Source: a virus
Strand: one strand, 5' to 3'
Virus record (IMG/VR): IMGVR_UViG_3300036770_007174
Span: 28,336-92,335 of that record
Length of the DNA stretch: 64,000 nucleotides
Shown: piece by piece, positions 52,171 through 60,420 of the stretch
How positions within the stretch are numbered: the first letter of the stretch is position 1
Layout: every line of letters starts with the position of its first letter
The notes under the pieces: generated by a model
What the model saw: the letters and a program-made list of their open reading frames with translations, nothing else
Databases searched by the model: none
Told to the model about the DNA's origin: nothing
Program-made: the position numbers and the translations under genes

Positions 52171-52929
52171 ATGGCCATTGCGCCCCCAGGGATCGGCACC
52201 ACCACCCGCGCCGGCATCCGCGCGGCGATGGATGCGGAGATCGTCGCCATCGCCGCCGGACTGCGCCAGGCGGTGGCGCGCACCGGCCGGCAGGTCCAGC
52301 AGGAACTGCGCGCCCAGGCGCGGGCGGGCGGCTTCAAGGATGGCGGCCGGGCGATCGCCAATGCGTGGCGCCTGCGCATCTATCCCGCCGAGGGCACGGC
52401 CCCGCGCACGTGGCGGCCGGCGGCGCTCGTGCATTCTAACGCGCCCGAGATCGCCGACGCCTTCGACAAGGGCGTGCCCATCGTGGCCAAAGGGCAGCGC
52501 TGGCTCGTCTTCCCGACCGCCTGGAATGCGCGGCAAGGCCGTCGCGGGGCCTCGTCGCGCGGCGGGGTGCGGGTGACCCCGGCGCAGATGATGGCGGCCA
52601 AGGGCGACGCCTTCGTGATCCGCTCGAAGTCCAATCCCGCGGTGCGCCTCTGGTGCCTGCGCGTGCGCGAGGCGCGCGGCCTGTCGCGCCGCGCGCGCAA
52701 CCGCATCCGCCTCTGGGCCGGGCCGGCGGAGGTGCTCACCGGCAACCGCAAGGGGCGCCAGCAGGCCGCGCGCGACCTGCTCGACCGGGGGTTCGTGCCG
52801 ATGTTCCTGCTGATGAAGCGCGTTGCCGTGCGCAAGCGGCTCGACATCGAAGCCGTGCGGTCGCGGGCGGGCGGGATGTTCGCCGCCAATGCCATCGCCG
52901 AACTGCGGCGCGGAGGCGGTCCGGGATGA
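52171..52929 (+). CDS. DUF6441 phage protein
   Basis: The 252-residue basic protein has AAGLRQAVARTGRQVQQELRAQARAGGFKDGGRAIANAWR, LVFPTAWNARQGRRGASSRGG and FVPMFLLMKRVAVRKRLDIEAV. This pattern fits DUF6441, a family encoded between tail chaperone and tape measure genes. It is likely a minor tail or assembly protein. Its stop overlaps the tape measure start (ATGA). Confidence 0.75.
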   Translation: MAIAPPGIGTTTRAGIRAAMDAEIVAIAAGLRQAVARTGRQVQQELRAQARAGGFKDGGRAIANAWRLRIYPAEGTAPRTWRPAALVHSNAPEIADAFDKGVPIVAKGQRWLVFPTAWNARQGRRGASSRGGVRVTPAQMMAAKGDAFVIRSKSNPAVRLWCLRVREARGLSRRARNRIRLWAGPAEVLTGNRKGRQQAARDLLDRGFVPMFLLMKRVAVRKRLDIEAVRSRAGGMFAANAIAELRRGGGPG

Positions 52930-55900
52930 GCGGCAGCGCGCGCAACGTCTCGATCCGCGTCTCGGCCGAGGAGGTCGATTCGGCGCGGGCGCGCCTGGAA
53001 GCGCTCGGCGACGTGGGCGACCGCGCGCTGCGCCGGGTGGAGACCGCGGCCCAGGCGGCGGCCAACGCCTTCGCGGGCGTGGCCCGCCCGGCGGATGCCG
53101 AGGCGGTGCGCCGCCGCGGTGAGGACATCGCCGCCTATGGCGTCGAGCTCGACCGGCTGCGCGGCAAGTTTGACCCGCTCTTCGCCGCGCAGCAGCGCCA
53201 CAAGGCCCTGCTTGAGGAGATCGGCCGCGCCGAGCGCGTCGGCGCCATCGATGCCGTCACCGCCGCCGGCGCGCGGGACAAGGCCACACGCGGGTATCTT
53301 GACAGCACCGCAGCCTTGCGCGGCATGGCGCCCGCCGCCCAGGCCGCGGCGAATGCCCAGGTGCAGCTGGCGCGGACGGGCGAGCTGTCCGCCTACCAGC
53401 AGCGCATCCTGAACATGCAGCTGAGCGACGTGTTCCAGACGCTCGCGCTGGGCATGCCGCCCATGATGGTGTTCCTCCAGCAGGGGCCGCAGATCGTCGA
53501 TGTCTATGGCGGCGTCGGCAACACGCTTCGGGCGCTGACCGCCGCTGTCGGGGGACCGTTCGCGCTGGCCTTCGGGGTCGGGGCCGTGGCGGTCGGCGGC
53601 CTGGCCGCCCGCGCCGCGAGCCTGACCGGCGAGGCACGCACGCTGTCGGTCGCCCTGCGCGCCGTCGGCCGCGACGCCGAGATCGCCACCGCCGACCTGC
53701 AATCCTACATCCGGGCGCTGGAACAGCAGGGCGTCGCGCGCAGCGACGCGCGAGCCATCGTCGCCGACCTCGCCCGCACGCCCGGCCTCGCGGCGGGCGA
53801 TATCGGCCGCGCGGCGCGGCTGGCCCCGGACCTCGCCGCGGCGACCGGCACCGATGCGGCGGCAGCGGGCAAGCAGTTGGCCGACCTGTTCGCCTCGCCC
53901 GCCGACGGCATCCGCAAGCTCGACACCGCGCTCAACTTCCTGACCGCATCCCAAGCCGGGGCGATCCGCACCATGCTGGAGCATGGCGAGCGCACCAAGG
54001 CGGTCGACGTCGCCGTCGATGCCCTGACCAGGCGGATCGGCGGGCTGTCGCGGGACGCGCTCTCGCCGATGGGCACGGCGCTGCGCGACCTGTCGAGCAA
54101 CTGGACCACCTTCATGGACTCGGTCGCGCAGTCGCGGCCGATCGTCGCCCTGGTCGAGACGCTGAACCTCGCGGTCCAGGGCATCAGCTGGGCAGTCGGC
54201 TCGGCGCCGGCCGGGGAGCGCACCGATCGCGAGATTGCGCGGCTCGAAGGGTTGCTCGCCGGGACCGACAGTTATGGTGCGCCGAGCGTCGCCGGCGACG
54301 CCCGCCGCGTCATCGAGCAGCAGCTCGCCGACGCCCGCGCCCGCCGGATGATCCAGGGCGGCCCGGTCACCGGCGGTGCCGCGGCGGCACCTGAGCCGGG
54401 CGGCCGGATCGGGGGCAGCCCGATCGGCGAGCCGTCTCCCGGGCAGCTTGCCGCCCAGCAGAAGCAGGTCGATCTCCTCACGCAGTCCTGGCGCGACCAG
54501 CAGCGCGTGCTGGCGGCATCGATCCCGGACCGGGTGCGGGTGCGCGCGGAGATCGCCGCCGCGCGCGAGGCGGCCGAGAAGAACATCACCGGCGCGGCGC
54601 GCGAGGAGCTGATCCGCCGCCGCGTCGCCGAGGCGATCCGCGGCGAGGCCGATGCGCGCGGTCAGGAGATCGCCGCCATCACCCGCGAGGGGCAGGCCGC
54701 GCTGGCGCTGGCTCAGGCGTCCGAGCAGGGCCGCGCGGCGATGCTGCGCAGCAAGGCGGCGGCCGAGGCGCACGCGCAGGCGGCGACGCAGACCGCGGCG
54801 AACGAGCGCGTGCTGACCGAGGCGATCCTGAACCGTGGCGCGGCACAGGAGGCCGCCAGCGGTGCCGAGGCGGCGGTTGCGCTCAAGGAGCAGAATGAGG
54901 CGCTGCGCCGGCTGATCGACGCCGAGCGCCAGGGCGACCGCGCAGCCTTCCAGGCGGCGGTGGCCGAGCGCACGCGCGAGGCGACGCGGGCGATGGAGGC
55001 GCAGCGCGAGGTCGCGACCGACCCGGCGATCCGCGAGGCGTTGACGGCGCAGATCGATCTGGTCCGCCGCCGCACCGAGGAGCAGGCGGCGCTCAACGCC
55101 GAGTTAGCGCAGGCCCGTCGTCTCTCCGCCGGGCGCCGCGAGCTCGAAGACCTGCGCGACCAGATCGACCTGCTTGGCGAAAGCGCTGCCGTGCGCGAGC
55201 GCGAACTGGCGACGCGGCGGGCGACCCGCCAGTTGGTCCAGGAGGGTGCCGATCCGGCGAACCTCACCGCGGCACAACGCGCCCTGGTCGATCAGGCCGC
55301 GGCGCTCGCCGACGCGAACACGCAGCTTCGCCAGCAGCGCGGCCTCTACGATGGCATCGCCGACAGTGCTGTGCAGGCCTTCGGGCGGGTCGGCGACGCA
55401 ATCACCCAGGCCTTCGTCGGGGGGCAGGGCGCCGCGGTGAACTGGGGCAACGTCACCCGCGGCGTGGTGTCCTCGGTGCTGTCCGAGATCGTGAAGCTCT
55501 CCCTCGTCAATCCGCTCCTCAACGCCGTCCTCGGCACCGAGCGCCCGTCCATGTTCTCGGCCGGCGGCGGCCTGGGCCTGTCGGACATCCTGAGCGGCGG
55601 CAGCCTGCTGGCGCGCGGCGCCGAGTTCCTGGGGTTCGACATCGCGGGCTCGCTCGGCCTCGGCGGCGGCAGCCTGTCGGGCAGCATCGGCACCGCGCTC
55701 TTCGGCGCGACCCCGCTCGGCCCGACCCTGAGCGGCGCGCCGCTCGCGGCCACGCCCGGCCTCTTCGGCACCTACGGCACCTCGCTCCTCGGCGGCTCGC
55801 AGCTGACCCTGAGCGGCGCCTTCGCCGGCATCGGCGGCGGCTTCGCGGCCGGCGCGATGCTCAACACCCTGCTCGGCCGCAGCCCCGCGCAGCAGACCAA

Positions 55901-56966
55901 TGGCATGATCGGCAGCGGCCTCGGGGCCTTGGGCGGCTTCCTGGTCGGCGGTCCGATCGGTGGGCTCATCGGCGGGCTTGCCGGCGGCGGGCTGGGCGGC
56001 CTGTTCGGGCCGGGCGAGTCGGTGCAGGGCTGGGGCTACTGGCTCGAAAGCCAGGACGGCCGCCTCAAGCCCATCGACCGCCGCTGGTTCAACGAGTCCG
56101 GCGCCCAGCACTTCGCCCATGCTGACCAGCAGGTCGCGGCCATCAACGCCCTGCTGGAGCAGAGCGGCCTGTCCGTGACCGGAGCCCGCAACGTCGGCGG
56201 CAACAAGAACGGTCCCGACCGTTCCTGGGGCGGCGCCGGCTCTTTCGAGGAGGCATTCGCCGACCTCCGCTTCACCGCCGCCAACGACGATGGCCTGAAC
56301 GCCGTCCTTGCCGGCCGGAGCTTCGCGGGACCGGCCGACCTGCAGACCATGCTGGCGGTCCGGGATACCATCCGCGGCCTGACGGCAACACCGGCCGAGA
56401 AGCTGGCTGACGCCATCGCGGCGGTGAACGCGCAGTTCGACGCCCTGACCGAGCAGGCGCGCAGATACGGTCTGGCCGAGACCGGCCTCGCCGAGGCCCG
56501 CAGCCGCGCCATCGCCGACGCGCAGGCCCAGGCAAACCCCGGCGCGCAGTCGCTGCTCGCCGACCTCGCCTTCGGCGGGCAGTCGGCGCTGGCGCCGGAG
56601 CAGCGCTACTTCGCCGCGCTGTCGCTGCTGAACGATGCGCGCGGGCGCTTGGGCTCGGGCGGGGACGTGGACTCCTTCGCGGCAACCGCGCGCCAGGTGC
56701 TGCCGGTGGCGCGCGACTTCCTCGGCACGTCGGACCGCTACGCCGGCCTAGTCGCCGATGTGGCCGGCGTGCTGTCGCGCGGCGGCGGGGACACGGCCGG
56801 GCTGGGCGCGCTGCTCCAGGCCCAGGCCGACGGCGGCGACGCGCTGCGCGAGACCTTCGCCCGCTACGGCGAGCGGCAGTTGGATGTCGCCACCGCAACC
56901 CTCGCCGAGTTCCGCCGCCTCGCCTCGGCGATCGAGGCCCTGCTCGCGCGGCGCACCGCCGCCTGA
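52926..56966 (+). CDS. tail length tape measure protein
   Basis: The 1346-residue protein begins SIRVSAEEVDSARARLEALGDVGDRALRRVE and is mostly long Ala/Arg/Gln-rich helices. Hydrophobic Gly-rich membrane-like segments appear near residues 190-220 and 940-1030 (GGGFAAGAMLNTLLG, GGFLVGGPIGGLIGG), as in tape measures that insert DNA through the host membrane. QLSDVFQTLALGMPPMMVFLQQGPQ near residue 165 is the phage tape-measure N-terminal block. Length predicts a tail of about 200 nm using the usual 1.5 angstrom per residue. Confidence 0.9.
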   Translation: MSGSARNVSIRVSAEEVDSARARLEALGDVGDRALRRVETAAQAAANAFAGVARPADAEAVRRRGEDIAAYGVELDRLRGKFDPLFAAQQRHKALLEEIGRAERVGAIDAVTAAGARDKATRGYLDSTAALRGMAPAAQAAANAQVQLARTGELSAYQQRILNMQLSDVFQTLALGMPPMMVFLQQGPQIVDVYGGVGNTLRALTAAVGGPFALAFGVGAVAVGGLAARAASLTGEARTLSVALRAVGRDAEIATADLQSYIRALEQQGVARSDARAIVADLARTPGLAAGDIGRAARLAPDLAAATGTDAAAAGKQLADLFASPADGIRKLDTALNFLTASQAGAIRTMLEHGERTKAVDVAVDALTRRIGGLSRDALSPMGTALRDLSSNWTTFMDSVAQSRPIVALVETLNLAVQGISWAVGSAPAGERTDREIARLEGLLAGTDSYGAPSVAGDARRVIEQQLADARARRMIQGGPVTGGAAAAPEPGGRIGGSPIGEPSPGQLAAQQKQVDLLTQSWRDQQRVLAASIPDRVRVRAEIAAAREAAEKNITGAAREELIRRRVAEAIRGEADARGQEIAAITREGQAALALAQASEQGRAAMLRSKAAAEAHAQAATQTAANERVLTEAILNRGAAQEAASGAEAAVALKEQNEALRRLIDAERQGDRAAFQAAVAERTREATRAMEAQREVATDPAIREALTAQIDLVRRRTEEQAALNAELAQARRLSAGRRELEDLRDQIDLLGESAAVRERELATRRATRQLVQEGADPANLTAAQRALVDQAAALADANTQLRQQRGLYDGIADSAVQAFGRVGDAITQAFVGGQGAAVNWGNVTRGVVSSVLSEIVKLSLVNPLLNAVLGTERPSMFSAGGGLGLSDILSGGSLLARGAEFLGFDIAGSLGLGGGSLSGSIGTALFGATPLGPTLSGAPLAATPGLFGTYGTSLLGGSQLTLSGAFAGIGGGFAAGAMLNTLLGRSPAQQTNGMIGSGLGALGGFLVGGPIGGLIGGLAGGGLGGLFGPGESVQGWGYWLESQDGRLKPIDRRWFNESGAQHFAHADQQVAAINALLEQSGLSVTGARNVGGNKNGPDRSWGGAGSFEEAFADLRFTAANDDGLNAVLAGRSFAGPADLQTMLAVRDTIRGLTATPAEKLADAIAAVNAQFDALTEQARRYGLAETGLAEARSRAIADAQAQANPGAQSLLADLAFGGQSALAPEQRYFAALSLLNDARGRLGSGGDVDSFAATARQVLPVARDFLGTSDRYAGLVADVAGVLSRGGGDTAGLGALLQAQADGGDALRETFARYGERQLDVATATLAEFRRLASAIEALLARRTAA

Positions 56967-56990
56967 TCCTGCTGCTCCACGTCCACCCTC

Positions 56991-57033
56991 CCAGGCGCTC
57001 GCGCGACGCCAGTGCGTCGCTGACGCGCCCTGG
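56991..57033. other. nested hairpin in the tape measure/fibre gap
   Basis: GCGACGC (57003-57009) pairs with GCGTCGC (57014-57020) around a CAGT loop, and the outer CCAGGCGC (56991-56998) can pair with GCGCCCTGG (57025-57033) with one bulge. There is no T run. It may attenuate transcription or stabilise mRNA ahead of the fibre gene. Confidence 0.4.
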
Positions 57034-57056
57034 CGAAACCAAGGGGTTTCTCCGAC

Positions 57057-58253
57057 ATGCCGATCCCAGCATGGCGCGCGGCGCAGACCACCAACACGAC
57101 CGGCACCGGCACGCTGGTTCTGAACGCCGCCCCCACCGGCCGACGCGGATTCCAGACCGCCTTCGGCAGCGGCGCCATCCGGGTCTGCTACGTCATCCAG
57201 GGCACGACTTTCTGGGAGATTGGCCTGGGCGACTTCGACGGCGGCTCGCCCGGCAACCTCACCCGCGCGACGGTGCTGGCCTCCTCCAACTCCAACGCGC
57301 TCGTCTCGCTGCCCGCGGGCACCGCCGACGTGTTCGCCTTCCTCGATCCGGCATCGCGTGCGCTGCTGACGGGAACCGGCACGGTCAACCTGACGCTGGC
57401 CGACCTCGGCAACCTCGTCGCGTGGTCGGGCAGCAGCGCGGCCAGCGCCACCTTCCCGGCGATCGCCACCGTGCCGCCCGGCCAGGGGTTCCTCCTCATC
57501 AACGGCGGCACGGCCGCGTTGACGCTCGACCCGAACGCCGCCGAGCAGATCAACGGCGCGGCGACGCTGGTGCTCCAGCCCGGCGAGGCGGCCGACTGCT
57601 ACCGCGCCGGCTCTGCCTGGGTGGCGGTCGTCGCCACACCGCTGTCCGGCTTCTCCCGCAACGCCCGCTTCACCGCCTCCGGCTCATGGACCGTGCCGGC
57701 CGGCGTCACCCGCGCCGGGGTCCGCATCTGGGGCGGCGGCGGCGGCGGCGGGGGCAACGGCACCGCCGGAGCAGCGGGCGGAGGCGGCGGTGGCGGCTAC
57801 GCCGAGGACATCATCACCGGCCTCGTGCCCGGCGCGTCCATCGCCATCACCGTCGGTGCCGCCGGCACCGCGGGTGCCAACACCGGCACGGCCAGTTCGA
57901 ACAACGGCGGCGCCGGGGGCACCAGCAGCTTCGGTGCCTCGCTCTCGGCGACCGGCGGCACCGGCGGCGGCGGTTCGGCAAGCTCGGCCGGCGCCGCGGG
58001 CGTTGGCGGCAGCGGTTCAGGCGGTGGGTCCGGCGCGATCCTGGCCACCGGTGGCTCAGGCTCGGCCGGCACGGGTGCCGGCGCGGGCGCGATCGGCGGA
58101 CGCGGCGGCGAGGGCGCCATGGGCGGCGGCGGCGGCGGCACGTCCACCGGCACGGCGCTGGCCGGAGGCTTTCCTGGGGGTGCGGGAGGTGGCGGTGCCG
58201 GCACCAACATCGGCGCCGTCGGTGCCGCCGGCCTCGTCGTCATCGAGTTCTGA
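57057..58253 (+). CDS. glycine-rich tail fibre or tip protein
   Basis: The 398-residue protein has an N-terminal 220 residues forming beta-rich attachment domains (TTGTGTLVLNAAPTGRRGFQTAF, FWEIGLGDFDGGSPGNLTRA, WTVPAGVTRAGVRIWGGGGGG). A very long Gly/Ala/Ser block (about residues 225-395) follows, resembling polyglycine-II fibre tips that present variable loops to receptors. It is probably a host-recognition protein. DNA repeats here are coding, not intergenic. Confidence 0.75.
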   Translation: MPIPAWRAAQTTNTTGTGTLVLNAAPTGRRGFQTAFGSGAIRVCYVIQGTTFWEIGLGDFDGGSPGNLTRATVLASSNSNALVSLPAGTADVFAFLDPASRALLTGTGTVNLTLADLGNLVAWSGSSAASATFPAIATVPPGQGFLLINGGTAALTLDPNAAEQINGAATLVLQPGEAADCYRAGSAWVAVVATPLSGFSRNARFTASGSWTVPAGVTRAGVRIWGGGGGGGGNGTAGAAGGGGGGGYAEDIITGLVPGASIAITVGAAGTAGANTGTASSNNGGAGGTSSFGASLSATGGTGGGGSASSAGAAGVGGSGSGGGSGAILATGGSGSAGTGAGAGAIGGRGGEGAMGGGGGGTSTGTALAGGFPGGAGGGGAGTNIGAVGAAGLVVIEF

Positions 58254-58264
58254 GGAGCATCGCC

Positions 58265-58675
58265 ATGTTGTGGGCACTTGTCGTGGACGGCACCGTGCGC
58301 GAGATCACCGACACCGATCCGGCCGGCCGCTACCATCCCTCGCTGCACTGGCAACCCTGCGACAGCGCGGTGCGCGAGGGCGATTTGTGGACCGGCGGGG
58401 CCTTCGCGCTGCCGCCGCCGGCCGATATACCGCTGCCGCGCACCGTGGCGGCGCTCGCCTTCCGCCGCCGCTTCACGCCCGAGGAGCGCGCCGCGATCAC
58501 GCTCGCCGCCTCCCGCGCGCTGGAGTCCGGCGATGCCACCTTGCAGATCTGGCTCGACGACCTGAACAGCGCCGCCGAGATCGATCTCGATGGCCCTGAT
58601 GTCGCTGCCGCCCTCGAGATGCTCGTGGCGAACGGCCTCCTGGCACCCGAGCGCAAGGCGGACCTGCTGGCATGA
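58265..58675 (+). CDS. tail fibre-associated hypothetical protein
   Basis: The 136-residue protein has LWALVVDGTVREITDTDPAGRYHPSLHW at the N-terminus, then a helical end (FRRRFTPEERAAITLAASRAL, LEMLVANGLLAPERKADLLA). It is similar in layout to small assembly proteins next to tail fibres. Its stop overlaps the next start (ATGA). Confidence 0.65.
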   Translation: MLWALVVDGTVREITDTDPAGRYHPSLHWQPCDSAVREGDLWTGGAFALPPPADIPLPRTVAALAFRRRFTPEERAAITLAASRALESGDATLQIWLDDLNSAAEIDLDGPDVAAALEMLVANGLLAPERKADLLA

Positions 58676-58833
58676 GCGAGACCGCCTTCGCGCCGCCCGG
58701 CACCGAGCCGCCTTCTGTGCTGCCGGCCGCACTCGCCCTGGCGGCGCTGGCCGCCCGTCCGCAGCGCGACGCCGGCGGCCAGCCGTCCGCAGCGGTGGTC
58801 CTCGTCGAGATCGACACAAGGGCCGCGGCATGA
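58672..58833 (+). CDS. very small tail-region protein
   Basis: A 53-codon frame from ATG 58672 to TGA 58833 encodes MSETAFAPPGTEPPSVLPAA, then ALALAALAARPQRDAGG and a short end. It overlaps both neighbours by ATGA, so it is translated in the tail operon. It is Ala/Pro-rich with no known domain. Confidence 0.55.
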   Translation: MSETAFAPPGTEPPSVLPAALALAALAARPQRDAGGQPSAAVVLVEIDTRAAA

Positions 58834-60398
58834 CCGACACCTTCGCCCCGCCCGGTGTCTGGCCGCCCGCGGTCCTGCCGGCCGAATGGGTCACGGGCCA
58901 GGGCATCACCGTCCTGCGCATGGCGACCGCCGGCTGGATCAGCGGCCTGGACGACGATCCCGGCTCGACCCTCTGGCCCGCCCGCATCAAGGGCGATGTC
59001 GTGCTGTCGCAGACCGCCGCCGACGCGATCGGCATCGGCGGGCGGATCGCACTCGGCATCTCCGACATCGACCTGTGGGACGGCGACAATGCCCTGGCCG
59101 ACCTGATCCGCTACGGCGGCGCCGACGGACGCAACGCCGTCATCCGCGTCGTGCCCGCACGCTCGCCCGGCGCCTCCGACCTGGGCACGAAGCTCTCGGC
59201 CGCCACGATGCCCTTCCGCGGCATGGTCCGGACCATCGCCGCCACCGACGGTCGCGGCGCACGCCTCTCGCTCGCCGACATCGCCGAGCGCCTCGCCGTG
59301 CCGTTGCAGTCCACCCGCTACCTCGGCACCGGCGGGCTGGAAGGTCCGGCGGCACTCGTGGGCCGCCCCAAGCCGGTCTGCCTCGGCCGCATGTTCAACG
59401 CCGAGCCGGTTGCGCTCGGGAACATCGACCTGGGCGACGGCGCGCTGCCGACCTACCAGTCCCACTGGCGCGCGATCGCGTCCCATGATGCGGTGCGCAT
59501 CCGTGGCGTGGCCCAGACGCCGACGTTCACGGCGCCGGGCATCGGGCAGTTCCGTGACTGGCCTGCCCTGGGCGTGTTCCAGATCGGCGCCAGCCCGGAC
59601 GGCCCCGTCACCACCGATGTTCGCGGCGATGCCGTCCCTTTATATGTGTCCTCTACCGCTGGCATCGTCCGCCGCCTCGTGCAGTCGCTCGGTCCCGCCC
59701 TGGGCGACACCGAGATCGCCGCCGATGCCTTCGCCTTCGCCGATGTCGATCTGCCCGGCGAGGTCGGCTGGTTCCGCGGCGCGCAGGAGATCGGCGCGGC
59801 CGACGCCGCCACCGAGATCCTCGCCGGCGCGGGCGCCGTGCTGGCCGGCGGGCGTGGCGGGCAGCTGCGGCTCTTCGATCCGATCGCCGAGGCGCCGCCG
59901 CAGTTCGACATCCCCATGGCGTGGATCGCCGCTCTTCAGCCATTGCCGCTGCCAGCCACCCTGCGCCCGCCGCCGCGCGCCGTCGCCGTAGACTGGCGGC
60001 GCAACTGGTTCCCGCTGTCCGACCTCGCGGGCTCGGTCGCCGAAGCGGACCGCGCGCAGCTTGCCGGCCAGGCGTCCGGCCCGGCGCGCGCCGAGAGCGC
60101 CATCGTCACGTCCCGCGTCGCCCAGCAGCGCGATCTGCGCCTGCCCGGCCTCTACTGGGCCGAGGCCGATGCGCTGGCGCGCGCCGAACGGTGGCGCCGC
60201 TGGATCGAGTCCGGGCCGCGGCTCTTCGAGCTTGCGACCGACCGCTACCTCGGCGCCGTCGAATGCGGCGACATCGGCCGCGTGACCTACCCGGCCCACG
60301 GCCTGGAAGCCGGCGCGCTCTGCGTCGTCGTCGGCTGGCGCGAAGCGCTGGCCGGGCGCCGTCTTACCCTCACCGTCGCCACCCTTCCGGAAGGATAG
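58830..60398 (+). CDS. phage tail tip/hub protein
   Basis: The 522-residue protein has beta-rich hub features (GQGITVLRMATAGWISG, PGSTLWPARIKGDVVLSQTAADA, RLSLADIAERLAVPLQ, GRPKPVCLGRMFNAEPVAL). It lies after the fibre genes in the usual tip cluster and shares no enzyme motif. It probably forms part of the tail tip. ATGA overlaps the upstream small gene. Confidence 0.65.
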   Translation: MTDTFAPPGVWPPAVLPAEWVTGQGITVLRMATAGWISGLDDDPGSTLWPARIKGDVVLSQTAADAIGIGGRIALGISDIDLWDGDNALADLIRYGGADGRNAVIRVVPARSPGASDLGTKLSAATMPFRGMVRTIAATDGRGARLSLADIAERLAVPLQSTRYLGTGGLEGPAALVGRPKPVCLGRMFNAEPVALGNIDLGDGALPTYQSHWRAIASHDAVRIRGVAQTPTFTAPGIGQFRDWPALGVFQIGASPDGPVTTDVRGDAVPLYVSSTAGIVRRLVQSLGPALGDTEIAADAFAFADVDLPGEVGWFRGAQEIGAADAATEILAGAGAVLAGGRGGQLRLFDPIAEAPPQFDIPMAWIAALQPLPLPATLRPPPRAVAVDWRRNWFPLSDLAGSVAEADRAQLAGQASGPARAESAIVTSRVAQQRDLRLPGLYWAEADALARAERWRRWIESGPRLFELATDRYLGAVECGDIGRVTYPAHGLEAGALCVVVGWREALAGRRLTLTVATLPEG

Positions 60399-60420
60399 CC
60401 GAACAAGGAGTTCGTCAGAG

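Noticed and set aside
49894-52536. Open minus-strand frame of 880 codons
   Set aside because: It is a shadow of the tail genes; it would overlap five well-supported genes and matches no family.
52380-54773. Open minus-strand frame of 797 codons opposite the tape measure gene
   Set aside because: Antisense shadow with Arg/Ala/Gly bias and no recognisable motif.
57740-58250. Tandem DNA repeats or CRISPR-like pattern
   Set aside because: The periodicity is from Gly/Ala/Ser codons in an intact fibre gene; no CRISPR array with spacers was seen anywhere.
57071-58675. Plus-strand Arg/His-rich frame overlapping the fibre gene
   Set aside because: It is the shifted reading of the glycine codon repeats; only its last 136 codons, from 58265, are a real gene.
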